Source: Gelatoporia subvermispora B
Taxonomy: Eukaryota; Basidiomycota; Agaricomycetes; Polyporales; Gelatoporiaceae
Assembly (NCBI GenBank): GCA_000320605.2
Contig: KB445800.1
Span: forward strand, 327,157 to 391,156
DNA length: 64,000 nucleotides
Reading direction: 5' to 3'
Part shown: positions 11,459 through 24,077 of the stretch, in pieces
Numbering within the stretch: the stretch's first letter is position 1
Layout of the letters: every line of letters begins with the position of its first letter
The notes under the pieces: generated by a model
The model's input: the letters and a program-made list of their open reading frames with translations, nothing else
Database searches by the model: none
Told to the model about the DNA's origin: nothing
Translations under genes and position numbers: made by a program

Positions 11459-14400
11459 AGCTCGCAAAGGACCCTTCTATCACGTCAATGGTCTCTACGC
11501 CACTTACAGGTTCAAAGCTCAACTCTTCGGCTACTAACCCATTGATTTATGTTTGATGTTATGTGGCCTCGCAACGGCGCCGAACCCAGTATATTCCAAC
11601 AAGATCTCCCATACTCTACCAGATAACGACCTCCATACGTATGCGCTTCACTGCCGAACTCTTCCTTTGGATACTCACATACCCTGCTGCTTGACCCTGC
11701 GGCTGTATGAATCTTCCATGTCTCTCTCGGTTTATTCATTTTGTACGGTTCTCCTTGTACTTTATACATGCCACTCCTAGTTCCATATAACCGTCGTCTC
11801 TCATGTGGCATATTCCAGTTCCGTACGCTCGGCTACATGCACCTTAGGATATACTATGCACATCACATGTATCAACGAACCAAACCGTCATGCATATGCG
11901 TCACCATTTCACTCTCACGAATGTATGTCCATGTCTCATTCCCCTCCCTTTCACCGGCCTTCGTAGTGTTCGTGCGCGTGTTTCCACCGACGTCCTGTGC
12001 TCCTGATGGTTTTAAGCAGGGCAGAGAGCAGTGGAATGAGGGAGTGTAATGTGCATATGCAAGTTGCGCCGCATCTGATCCGCTCTTCTCTGCTGTCTGG
12101 AATGGCCGTGGGCGCCGTATTTGAATGTAGTCTTCAACTTTGAGGACCATTCGCCTCAGCCGATCCGTAAGGCTCATGAGGTTTCTTGTTACAACACTAC
12201 GGCTCATGTGTGATAGTACAGCTATGCCCTTTTGTCATTTTGGGTAGTTTGATGTTCCTGAAAGTGCCTACGGAATAGTCACGAGTCTTCACTAAGTTCA
12301 TCCAATAATATAGCTAGAGAGAGCTTCCATTAGGTCCGAAGCACGGTTTGCGAAGGCCAGTGAATGCGTTCAATGGTATATCCGTGATGCTCCGCGTAAT
12401 GTTTTATGTTTACAATTGATAGAAAATGAAAGCTGGTAGGCCTTATGCGAGCCTAAGACCGATGTAGTTACAGAACTCGAAGAACATCGAATGGATCACT
12501 TAATACACCTCAACAACTCATACGATGGTAGTGATCATAATAGAGACCGCGAAAAAGTCCATGTACTGGACCTTTACGCAGTCTCTGCCACTGATCAGTA
12601 CCTCCGTAGTCGTACTTGTTTCTGGCAGCCTGTAAAAGAATTGGGATACGGTGAAAAACTACGCGTAGAGGCCCGAAGGCTGTCAAAATCATGACATACT
12701 TGTTGCATAGTTTTAACTCCCTCTTCTCTGAAGAAGCAAAAAGATGAGTGACTTGTGATTTGTCTTGTGGAGGAAATTTCAGTGAGCAGGGCTTCTGTTG
12801 AGGTCAGTTTCTCGGTCCGAAGGCGTACACAACGAGCGCGTGCAGACCAGGGCTAGTATGTGTCCTTGTGAGGTGTACGTCTTGCTGCTATCTTGACCCG
12901 CAGAAGGCGTAGTATTGAGCGTGGGTAGAAATGTGGATTAGAACAAGTAGTTGGGACGAGGAGGGGTTGACCTGCCTCGACAATGTATTTATGCCGTCCT
13001 CAGAGCAAAGCGTTCGGTAATTGTTGCCCCGGGAACAAGGCACCATTCAGCAGCAATGCACACAGTCGTCAACTGACAAAGCTTGGGTCGTACGATACTC
13101 TCGATGTCACGGGACTACATCCGTTGAACCTCATTGTTTTTAGCCGCTTGCTTGCCTTTCGCAGCCTTTCGAGTGATTTCAGCAGGCCTTCGCACGCGGG
13201 CCCGGCAGTGTGCGACTGAGACATGCGTAGGGACAGCAAATATTCAGAGAATAATATCGCTATCTCGCGCCACCATCCACTGATTTATACATGTTCTACA
13301 ATCGCTGATAGTACCGCTTTGAGGTGCTCATAATCATAAAGTCCATACGCCTCTCATCCATAGTGATTGCTAATAGGCATTCAAAGCGGAACTAACGCTC
13401 ATAAAGGCGTACTCTTGTGAAAAATATACCGAATTAGCCGTGATTTCTTCCGCAAGGGATCCTCTAAGTGCGAAAAACTGCACCCTTCCTTCCATAAGAC
13501 GGTATGGAGTCTCTGGTGACTTTGTGTGACATAAAAACGTCAGGCCGAGTCGACTTTTCCGATGTTACGACAGAAGTCTACTCTGGCTACGGCCGAGGGT
13601 CGGCGGTATCCCTCACGGGTGAATATGTCCAAGAGCGTCATAAAAGATCGTGGATGCTTTCACAATGGATGCTACCATTGTAGGACCCATGAGCCTGCGG
13701 ACCGTGAGTGTAATTGATTGTCAGGCGCGTACAAGATACCGTAGACGTGCCATTGCAGAATTGAGTCCAGAATGAAGCTCAGTCAATGGTGAATTTGATC
13801 GGAAAGTGAAGTCGGTAAATGCTTCCCCGTGCCTGAATGCACTGTGTCACTGATGCTCTGGGCCGATAGTAGCTAGGACGTTACTTACTCATCATAGATT
13901 ACGCTCGCCTGATTGACCGTGACTTCAGATCCAAGGGGCCTACTAGTATGGGCGATTTTTTACAAGGTCCAGTTATCTTGACGTCAGAAAGGGATGCACT
14001 CACTCGTATGCGACATTGTGGGATTGTTTTCCATGGTCTGTGACACCATTGAGGCTCCGTTGTACTAGTCGGGTCAAGGCAAAAATGTAAGCGTATCCTG
14101 TACGAGGCGTGTTTCCGTCTCGTTTGATCGGCTGCACTTCGCAAGCCCATGATCAAGTTCGCGAACAGTCCCCATCAAATGCAAGGGACCCGAGGCGCGC
14201 GAATACACGACAACACTTTCTGGTGATCGGTATGGCATCAAACGGTCATGAGGAGCACAAACATCAATACCATTGACAGCCAACTGGACCATCAAGAGAC
14301 GAGTCACGCGATGTAAACATGCGGACAACAATGCTTCAGTGAGCCGATAGTCCCCAAAGTAATGGAATCCTTCGATCTTCGGACATGTATCAGGGAATTG

Positions 14401-15454
14401 TAGCCTGCCTTTCCTGCCTGTTAGGTAGTTAACAAGGCCGGCGTCCTTGCAGTTGCGACACGCGGCGGGAGGAGTTGAGGCGAAAGAACGTCAAAGCCAA
14501 CGCAGTATCTTCCTGAGGACTACTCACCAGGAGAAATGTCACTCTGTCTTGCTTGGGCGATTGGCATGACTTCGACACTCTTCCTCTTGCGAGGTTCGGC
14601 GGAACAGATAAGACGCCCACAAACCTAGAAAGGTCGTCAAGGCGTTACACAAGGTAAACGCATCAAATGTTCTCGATGCTTGCGTCAGGATGCAACAGGA
14701 ATCATTATCTTGATGTTTCAGAGATTGTGAGAATGACACATCCTGTTCCTGCGTGAACAAATACAAAGATATGTGTGGTCTCGTAGACGTGCGTGAGTAT
14801 CGTAAGCCTATAACATCCGGCCTCATCTCGCAGAAAGCGACGGGAGGGGCATAAATGGAGCCTGCAGATATGTAAGAACTTAAGCGTAGCCGGCGTGAGT
14901 GCGGGTAGACGCGGAGCGGTATAAGTGCTGGACTGTCGCGGCTGGCTGATCGAAGGAATTGCCCTTGGGCCACTATAGGGCGGCATACTGGACGAAGCAT
15001 GTGTGAATAACGTTGTTCCAACAGCTCACCTGTTCGGTAACATTGACACTCGACATAGGGACCCGGTGAAGCAGAACCATCTGCCTATCAAAACAAAGGT
15101 AATACCGTTGTTTTTCTAGGCAGATTGGGTGCAGTTCTGCAATCCGACTTTGAGCTCCGGTAAATCAGCGGTCGGGTCCTTCATGATGACCAATGCTGTG
15201 TCTGGAGAATACAGATTTGTCTTAAGTCTGCTATCACAGGAGATACCCAAATGAGACAGCAAGAGAGACTGTACCCATCCATTCAGCAGAATAAGAGGAC
15301 GAATAGAAGATGTACTAGGGTGTGGATGTACGTGGCAAGTTGGGGCGTTAACGCCTGTTGCTCAGGCCTTCGGCTGAGGTCGGAAGAACCCTAGGTGTGA
15401 GCGTCGGTTATCCCCGGCAGATTCACGTCATTTACGCGGGCGTTTGCTGGGATC
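11459..15454. other. 4 kb gene-poor region
   Basis: No gene could be supported on either strand. A minus-strand ORF at 15021-14539 has a hydrophobic run (NALTTFLGLWASYLF) but no start, partner exons or recognised family. The region probably separates the housekeeping block from the cluster. Confidence 0.35.
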
Positions 15455-16889
15455 TGTAAGATTGACCCAGCTCATTTTTGACTACGTCAGGTGACTCAAA
15501 AGTGTCACGCTTACACCTTTCTGGCAAAGAGAAATGTCGAGAAAACTATAGGCTCAGTTGGCAGCACTTCTATAAGAAATCTAAAACCAGAGACTCGTAG
15601 AAACAGGCCTGCACAACAGTTCTCTGGTTTTAGAATTTGTATTTATACAATCCCTATGGAGCAGATGTAGATTCTTGAGTGCTTTCCTGTGGTCGTGATT
15701 ATGTAATCAGTAACTTCGCGTAATTGAAATAATCACAATCGTACTACTGAAGCCTGCCCGACAGAAAGACCGCTGCCAAAAAGACAGTGCACCAACCACA
15801 GAGGCTCGTGGGTCATATAACACTGCACAGGGGGCCTGCATTGCGTATGCTCATAAATCGTAATTTTTATTCATCCGCGTCTATCGTAGTTATCCGTCCC
15901 ATTTCGCACTTATCCAGAGTCAGCACGTGATAATCACGGTGTGACATACGTAGTCTTTTTTATTTAATTTTTTTAACGTCTAATCTTTTGTATACCGCGT
16001 ACAACGTAGGTACATGAGCGGTCCTGCCCCGAGGGACAGAGTTACAAGCCAGGTTCCCTACACTAAAGGGGTAGCAGGAAGCCCATTTGGACCCCCCGCG
16101 GATACGAGAGCGCAGACAGCGCATTCGGCACTTCTGCGACGCACGCGGGACGAACCCGTATGAGTGTCTGTGCAAAGGCACGGGACACGGACGGTTAATA
16201 AGGTAGCTGAAAGAAAGAAAGCGGTCAGTAGATCAAAGAGTGCCTCCGCCAATCCCTCGACCCTCTCGCCCGACAATAGATTTCCGGTCCTTCCCGATGC
16301 TCCTCCCCCACGTTCGATGATGGTGTGAGCGGCGCGAATGCCTTCCCACTTGCTGGTCAAAACCAAGCCATGGTGGGTGTGTGCCGAACATCTTCGTACG
16401 GATCTTGAACCCCCAGCCAACGTTCATTTCCCCTCGCGCCGTGTTGGTTTCCAGGGCGGCTTTTGCCTTCCAGCCCGGGCGAGTCACTACACCGCGGCTG
16501 TTCCGCACCATCCACTTTGGGATAGCTCTGCACAGAGCAGAGGAGGGTAAGCATGGTCTAAGTAAGGGCACCAGGCAGACGGTCCGTCTACCAGGGCGAG
16601 TGTCGAAGCCTTGAGGAGTGGTCGGCGCCTCCTCACATATGTGACTCGGCGATTGTCGAGAATGAGTGCGCGGGGTGGTTGCGCCAGTGAGAACCGCGGG
16701 GAAAGGGGAGCGAGCGATGGAAGAAGAGCATCGCAGGGAGATTAATGTTAGGTGTGCGGTAGAATAAGGCTCGTTAGGCACGTCGTCGCTGGCGCAGGGC
16801 TCGGCGCCTAATCGAGATGGTGGTGGTTGCGGTTCAAGAAGCGCGCGGTGACATACGTAGTCGAAGATGAGCTGGGTCAATCTTACATA
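15455..16889. mobile_element. inverted-repeat-flanked element, putative non-autonomous DNA transposon or fold-back
   Basis: A 35 bp sequence at 15455-15489 (core TGTAAGATTGACCCAGCTCAT) returns as its reverse complement at 16855-16889, with two or three mismatches. The motif GTGACATACGTAGTC at 16848 also recurs directly near 15940. No transposase-like reading frame is recognised in between; the long minus-strand ORF (16922-16233) looks like a chance GC-rich frame. Confidence 0.45.
15580..15634. repeat. perfect 14 bp hairpin
   Basis: TCTAAAACCAGAGA at 15580-15593 is exactly complementary to TCTCTGGTTTTAGA at 15621-15634, leaving a 27 base loop. It lies within the inverted-repeat element and may be an internal structure or a second small element. 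Confidence 0.6.
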
Positions 16890-17896
16890 GGTCTGATCAG
16901 GTCTTACCCTCGGATGCACCATCTGTCATCATGTCGTGTTGCCTAGGCGGATAACCTGACATATAAAAACTATGGACAGGATTACGCAGGTCACAATTAT
17001 CTGTATGTGACAGGATAGCTGTCGTTGGGCTTCGAGAGAAACCAGCCACTTGAGTCATATCGATGGCATGCCACAAGCGACATATCGAGTTAGCTACATG
17101 TGCCGATACAGTGGGCAACATCCATATGGTGACGGCTCCATAAAGTTGTCAACTATAGTCAGATGTTCTTGAAGACTGATGCATCTGGTGTGTCAGCACC
17201 GGCCATCGCTGAAGCTTGGAGTGCTGCCAAAATAGCACGTCAGAAGCCGTAAGGACGTGAGAAATGAGCCACGTCTCGCAAGGACTGATACACCAATGTT
17301 GTCTGGTGGAGAAGTCGAAGAGTTCACCAAACTCGAGTATTGGGTGTATGTGCGTGGCATTCGTATCTGTACGTTGACATCTGTCACTGACATCTACACT
17401 TCTAACTCCATTGTGGAGTTCCACGCTGGGACTGAGGAGCATCACTTCTTAGTGGTCATATTAGTCTAGATGCGTCTCCCTACCTCCGCTACTACTTCCG
17501 CGTCAAAATGATGCTTGCAACCTTTACTCGAGAAGCTATGTGCCTGACCTGCTTTTGAATCATGAACGTTGAACTGTCATCAATACTTGCTGTGCCATCG
17601 AGTTAGATATTACTTCCGGATGACAGAGCAGGAATTTTGAGACGCCGTAAACTAATGGTAAGCATCTTGACATGAAGGCAATGGCACCTCCCTGTCTGAG
17701 ACTAATTAGGCTTGGCCTTTTCCTCACTGCACAAATAGGGCTGATGCTCGGCGACTTCGGCGACCCAGGCCAGTTCGCGGCCCGCACGACAAGTGATCAC
17801 CTCTTATCCTGTGCGATGGCCCAAAACGACACTGTGATCTAAGTCATCAATAGGGTGATTCCAGACTCCGCGCGGGCTTCTTCACAGCAACTGTGG
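16890..17896. other. left flank of the cluster, no gene seen
   Basis: Only short ORFs without family resemblance. A plus-strand ORF at 17257-17469 is the only mildly coding-like stretch and was not recognised. Confidence 0.35.
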
Positions 17897-17902
17897 TATA
17901 AA
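17897..17902 (+). promoter_or_regulatory. TATA box candidate of P450-1
   Basis: TATAAA lies 76-81 bp before the P450-1 start codon at 17978, a plausible core promoter position for a fungal gene with a short leader. Confidence 0.4.
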
Positions 17903-17977
17903 GCGATGGCTGTTGTAGCGCGTATGGCTCGCCACAACTTATTCATCGTTGAGCTAGCTATTACATCCCCCGACAAA

Positions 17978-20026
17978 ATGAGCTTCATTTCTAGCACTCT
18001 CTTGCTGATCCTCATAGTTGGGCTTGCTTATATCATAGCTCGTCACAGCAGCAGTCGCAGAGTTCTCTATCCTCCTGGTCCTCAAGGTTGGCCTATCATC
18101 GGTAATCTGCTAAATATTCCTCGTTTCAAGCCATGGGAGAGATACCTTGAATGGTCCAAGCAATATGGTAAATGCTTGTGCTAGTTGGTTGAATTCTTCC
18201 TTAACAATGCGTATGGAGGGCCCATTATCTATATGAACGTCCTAGGGAAGCATATCGTAGTGCTCAATACCGCGAAAGCCGTCTCCGATCTCTTCGAAAT
18301 ACGTTCAGCGATCTACTCGGACAGGACCCGATTCATCATGGTGTCTTTGTGAGTTTTTCGCATCGATTGAGGTCAATCTCAGCTGAAGCCGCGTCATTTA
18401 TCATTTTGATTGGCATCACCAGACTTGACCTCGAGTGGAATATGATATTGATGCGATATGGCAATTCTTGGAGGCAACATCGGCGCATGATCCACACATA
18501 CTTCAATGACGAGATCATCAAGGACTATCAGCCGATCCAACAGAAGAAGGCCAGACAACTGGTGTCACTTCTCGTACAACGTCCGGATAGATTCCTTGAA
18601 CACACTCGGTTGTACGTTTGATCACGAGATCCACCCGTGCCACTAATAAATTTGATGCAGTGTGCTTGGCGCCTCCATTCTTGAAGTAATTTATGGCACC
18701 TCAATTGATGACCCTAATCACCCATTCCTTGAGTACGCCGAAAGTGCTGCTCAGGCCGGCATTGAAGCGTTCCTCCCCGGTAGCCTTCTCGTTGAATTCT
18801 TCCACTTTCTGAGGTACATGCCTTCATGGTTCCCGGGCGCGGACTTCAAGAATCGCCTGCCGAAATGGTACGCGGATACAAGAGGACTCCACAATTTCAC
18901 CTTTGAGGAAGCGAAATCTAATTACGTGCGTGCTGCGTGTGACGTCTTTGAATGCACTGACAGATAGATTTGAAGATAAATGGGACATCCAAGCCATGTA
19001 TCGTGAGGGATATGTTGGACCGTGTCTCGAGTGTCTCGCCCACGGAACGCAATACTCAGGAGGAGATGTCCAAAAATGTCAGTGCTGTTGTTTACGTGGG
19101 TAAGACACAATATATAAATATAACTTCAATCTCGAGCTTACATGGCTCTTATATCGAAGCCGGTGCTGACACTGTTCGTGCATGTTCACGTTTGATAGGG
19201 ATATTCGCACTTAACATGACACGGCAACACAGACGTTCTTCACACTCAAGACATTCTATGCCGCAATGGTCCTCCATCCCGACGTACAGAAGCGGGCGCA
19301 GGAAGAACTTGCTCGAGTAGTCGGCCCCGAACGCCTACCCGAATTTGCGGATCGCGAACATCTCCCGTATGTCTGTGCGTTAGTAAAGGAGTGTCTACGC
19401 TGGATCACAATTGTGCCGCTTGGCGTCGCCCACGCGACCTCTGAGGACAATGTATATGACGGGTATTTCATCCCGAAGGGCACTATTGTAATGGCTAACC
19501 AGTGGTAAGTCATAGCTGAAAATATATTCAATGTCTCTCCAATTCCCGTTGACTGTCAGGGCTATCTTGCACAACCCCGACGAGTATCCGGATCCTGGCA
19601 CCTTTGAACCCGAACGCTTTCTGAAAGACAACGCGATCAATGAGGCCGTAAGAGATCCTATCACTGTGACAACGGGCTTCGGTAGAAGGTGAGTACTTGG
19701 CGCAGATGCTGGCCGGGCTTGCCTCAGGATATGCTGTAGGATATGCCCGGGACGCCATTTCGCTGAATCGTCCATCTTTATTATCATTGCTTCAATCCTT
19801 CACTCTTTCGATATATCGGCGCCCCTTGACAAGTATGGGGTACCTATGTATCCAGACCTGAAACTCAGTACAGGGCTTGTCGTGTAAGTCGCATATTCCA
19901 TAGTCTGTACACGCCGCCAACTCATGAACAAATAGTCATGTTGAGGACGTCAAATGTACCTTCAAGGCCCGATCGCAGTACATCAGCGAACAAGTTGTCT
20001 TTATACACGATGGCGACACCATGTAA
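17978..20026 (+). CDS. cytochrome P450 monooxygenase (P450-1)
   Basis: Ten exons: 17978-18167, 18219-18348, 18423-18611, 18661-18925, 18964-19099, 19160-19173, 19233-19504, 19560-19688, 19740-19883 and 19936-20026, total 519 residues. An N-terminal membrane anchor (MSFISSTLLLILIVGLAYII) precedes the proline hinge PPGPQGWPIIG. The I-helix motif AGADT is encoded by the 14 nt exon 6. The K-helix ExxR is ECLR in VKECLRW, PERF is FEPERF, and the haem loop is FGRRICPG with Cys as the iron ligand. These are all the residues required for a functional ER-bound monooxygenase. Closest paralogue in the window is P450-2; together they are the outermost mirror pair. The likely role is oxidation of the sesquiterpene scaffold. 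An in-frame upstream ATG at 17855 exists, but the anchor sequence favours 17978. Confidence 0.92.
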
Positions 20027-21794
20027 GGTTTCTTCCTTGGCTGTATTGCGAGATCGTAGACAGGAGCGCGAATCGTTCCGAGAAGTCGATTGGTTTGTTT
20101 ATTTTTCACGGCTGCTCATCATCTTGAGTAACGGCAATTCCTTAGGATTTACGCAGCCTTGTATGCAAGAGGTGGCTCCGGCATTGTAACTTCAGTATAT
20201 TAGCTCTATGCATTGTACCGCAGGGGCAACAATCGAGAAACCAATTATACTGTTGAAACAACTCATGCGATGACAAGTGAGCAGATTCTTGGACTCACAT
20301 CCTCTGCGTACACAATGAACAAATACGGTTGGACGCCAGTACGGGCCCATGAAATTCTTCTTGAGATCCGATGAAGCATACATATCAGCTTGTATTACGT
20401 GCCCCAATGTCGACATAGCATTGCACTGCGCCTCGAAGCCCCGCTGCGACCTATAAACGTCAGATCTGGGGGGCTGGAGGCGGCTTTTGTTAGGGGTCAG
20501 ACGCCACGTTCTGTGGCTGCGGACAGCTATGATAGGATAGCTATCAGCGTTTGATAGAATCTGGTGCGGGTTCGACATAGCTCCGGGAGAGCAGATGACC
20601 CAGCCGGTGGGGACTTACCACCGGGTGTGATCATGCGAATATCATCCAAAGGTTCCAGTGATGCTCCAGTACATGATATCCGGCGCAAAAGGTTACGTGA
20701 AAGGAAGCCTGGTCCTGCGTGAGGCCTCACGGCCTGCCTCGAGGCTCGCCCAAACTTGAGCGCTTGAGCTGGAGCCGATGCGTGGGATTGGGTCCGATGT
20801 TTCTATTTTAGGTTCATTTGGTATGTCCATTTTCGGCACCCCGCCCTCGCTCGACGCGGGGGATCTCAGCGTTTCAGCGCTCGACGTCAACGAATATTGG
20901 ACGTCTCTCACAGCTTCCTATGTACCCTATTGGCACTGATATCGAACAGAGCCTCCACACAGGCACAGAGCCAACGCGTGCGTCGTTGGAGGGGCTTGCG
21001 CCAACTTGCTCACTTGTTCAAGGTACACACCAATTGACATGCGCCCGGGATTCCGCCGACATCTCTCAAGAGGTCAAATGTATTTCGGTGTTTGCCATCT
21101 CTCTGGGCCATTTCGGCCCTGTCCGCTTATGAGAGAAGCCAGATACCTCAGGGTGTGCATGTCTATGTCATCTTTATTTTGTTCTGCAAGCTCCATTATG
21201 CTCATAGCCGATTCGTCCTCCGAGGTCACGGTTGAAAGCGAGGCTATTACTTCCAGGACCCGGGATACCTACAGTTCGCAACAGGTGCACATGCACGGAT
21301 GCGTGAAGCATAGCTAACCGAACACATCTGTTCAGAAGTAGCGGCTTCTAGTGGCCAATTCAGTCCGGGCTGCTCGGCGTGCTGCCTCATGGTCTGCCTG
21401 GAGGACGAGTGGCAGCAAATTTTACATCATCGGGGCAGACTTTACGGGGTCACTTGCGCACGATCATCTGATGGAACATCAGAACAAATTTATCTTCGTC
21501 AAATTACAGCCCGACGCCCGAGAGCCCTGCCTGTTTTTTTCATCTTCGTCAAATGACATGACTTCTCTTCGTTGTGTGTACATTGTTTGGTATGATGTGT
21601 TGCGAGAGGTCCCTGCGAAAGTAATTCGTGGTACGTAGCACGTGATCATCATCGAGGCAACACAGCTGCAGCAGATTATCGCCGAAGAAATTGAAAAATT
21701 GAACGGCCTCGCGCTACAACACCGACGCATACATATACGTGTACTAGTACGCTAATACGTTCCTTGTCCCATCATCGTTCGTTTGTCCCGCAAT
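20027..21794. other. intergenic between P450-1 and 7TM-1
   Basis: No gene is seen. The octamer-like string ATCTTCGTCAAAT occurs twice about 50 bp apart (21490-21555). The mirror interval in the right arm contains a synthase relic and a MITE that are not evident here. Confidence 0.4.
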
Positions 21795-23307
21795 ATGGCT
21801 TCCACTGATGGACTTCCTCCTCTCGACAAGATATCTTTGATAGGCATATGGATAGAAACAGTCCTGTGGGGTACGTCCTTCTTCCAGTCCTCGTCTTCGT
21901 GATACTGAGACCGAGACGTCCCGCAGGAGTAAAGTGCGTTTGCATCTTACTATTAATCATCCCAAGTATGAATGGGCTGGTGAATTAGTTGTGTGATCTT
22001 TGCTGGCGTCTGTTGGGTCATATTCGCTAAGCCGAACTCGAAGACTAGTCGTTGGTGCGTGGATACTCTTGTTGCAGCTGTTCCGTCACGTCACGTATGT
22101 CGTGATTTCCATCACTACCTTAGGATGCTGGGCACGACCTCCATTGTGCTGTTCATGCTTTCCACCGCTCATGTTGCCGGATCTTTGCGACAACTCCTGG
22201 AAGCATTTGTTTACGTACCGCAGCCCGCTCCGCCTCTATATGCAACTTTGTACTTCCTTGACCAGTCCAAAGGCATGTCAGTCATGAAGACCATGCTATA
22301 TGACACGACAGTGAGTCATGCTTTGGTAGCCATATAGGTTATTCGGGAGCTCATACACTATATCGCGGTTGATACAGGTCTGGCTACAAGATCTTGTGCT
22401 TGTGAGCTACATATATCTTGTTCCGATGATGCATGATGCTCAATTATATCAATGAGATATGGCGGCTATATGTTGTTTGGGGAAGAAATTGTAAAATCTG
22501 TGTTCTTCCGGTACGTAGATACCGTCCGGTTGTTTGTCAGCACTGCATGACGCGTTATAGTTTATCATTGAGCTGGGTCATATGGGTGAGTCTCAGAGTC
22601 TGTCCACATGGGCTGTTGCACATGATCCGACGTTTGCGCAGGGGCAGCATATGCGGGAAGTATTCTGTACGACACGCCCGGACAGAACGCGTACTTTCCG
22701 CTGGAGACCAAATTGGCTATCACCGGGTGGTCGCTTGACCTCACGGTCAATGTCAGCATTACCGTTGCCATTGCCGCCCGATTATGGTATATGGGCAAGA
22801 CGCTGTCGCGGATCTCTACGCTTGGCTCCATCCAGTTTCGCGTACAAAACGTTTACGTTGCGCCCATGTTCACCATCATCGAATCTGGCGCCATATTCGC
22901 CGCAGCAACCCTATGCTTGCTTGTGCTGTATCTCGTGCACAACCCTGTTGCGCTCACCGGACTTGACATCGCAACACAGCTCGCGGTAGGCACATAATGA
23001 CCTTCTGCGGGATATGTTGAGTGGACTGACAGCCCGCCAGGTTCTGACGCCGTTGCTCATCATTGTCCGTGTCGGGCTCGGTCTCACGCATGGCTTGCCG
23101 TCAGCATACAAGTCATATCTCGAGACAATTACTGGGACTTCGTCTGCCGATTTCCACATGGGCGCGCTGAGGGCGGAGAACCCACGACGCCGTTTCGTCT
23201 CCGACGACGGTGCCTCCTGGCGCAGGGCCGCTAATGTCAGCACTGCGATGACAGGCTCACGCGATGACGTCTTGGAGGGATTCAAAGTGGCAGACAACTT
23301 CGAGTGA
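21795..23307 (+). CDS. seven-helix membrane protein of unknown function (7TM-1)
   Basis: Nine exons: 21795-21870, 21927-21933, 21989-22054, 22124-22310, 22378-22401, 22457-22510, 22561-22585, 22642-22985 and 23041-23307, giving 349 residues. About seven hydrophobic segments are visible, starting with ISLIGIWIETVLWG. Conserved landmarks shared with 7TM-2 and 7TM-3 are LRQLLEAFVYVP, IWRLYVVWGR, ARLWYMGK, TIIESGAIF and IIVRVGLGLTHGLPSAYKSY, followed by a polar cytoplasmic tail. Exon 2 is only 7 nt and is needed to give WGVNCVIF. The family is widespread in Agaricomycetes and lacks an assigned function; receptor-like topology or transport/regulatory roles are guesses. It is co-directional with P450-1 and convergent with hydrolase-1. 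Confidence 0.85.
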
Positions 23308-24077
23308 TTTGAGCGGACATTTTACGGGCTGTCCACGCATATCCGACTTGACCAACCATATCTCGCCATCTGAATGCATCCAGTGTAGTATGAACCGTAG
23401 TGGGTATAGGGAAGACGTCAGTGCTATAGAAGGGGATGGTCGCATTATTTATGTGGTGTTTTGCTCTATGCAAGCGAGATCATACAGTACCGGGGAAAGT
23501 CTCTTACGAAGACATCAGCGTATCAGAAAGATGTCGTATCGATTGAGATGATTATGCTCCAGATGTCACAGCGGTTCCCCTGCTAGCGTTCGTCTATGCA
23601 GGTTAAGAGTTCGAGGGGCGATGGACTAGTACGCAGTAAATTAGCGCTCGATTGCGATAAGACCCCCGACTAATAACGGTAGCGCGCAATTGTTTCCGAA
23701 GAAAACGATGCTCACGCTTCCCTAGGGTATCTCGCAATAGAAATCGCTTTAACACTGCAGTACTGGGTGTTGACACCTCCGCGCAAGAGCACCTACGGAC
23801 TCCGGGAGAAGTTGGGCATAACGTCTCGCCTGACGCGCGATTATCACAAGATTTTGAGACATCTGGGCTATGCTTCAACGCCTCGGGGGCGTAGAAATAC
23901 AGGGGTATGGACCTCAAGTACCTTTCACGTTCTTGTGCGATGTACAAATAGGTAACAGTATGAGGACATGGTATGATACGTATGCGGGAGGAACAAACAT
24001 TCATGGAAAGGTATCGACTCAAAAGTTACGACGCGAATGCAGGCGTCATGTTGACGCCACTTTGGCAGACAGCGCGC
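23308..24077. other. convergent intergenic interval, 3' flanks
   Basis: Lies between the stop codons of 7TM-1 and hydrolase-1. Nothing coding was recognised; its mirror interval is 45483-46166. Confidence 0.4.

Noticed and set aside
14539..15021. Minus-strand membrane protein gene
   Set aside because: Hydrophobic run only, with no recognisable family and no consistent exon chain.
16233..16922. 229-codon minus-strand ORF in the inverted-repeat element
   Set aside because: Composition is Arg/Pro/Ser-rich without any motif, it overlaps the repeat end, and similar GC-rich open frames occur by chance.
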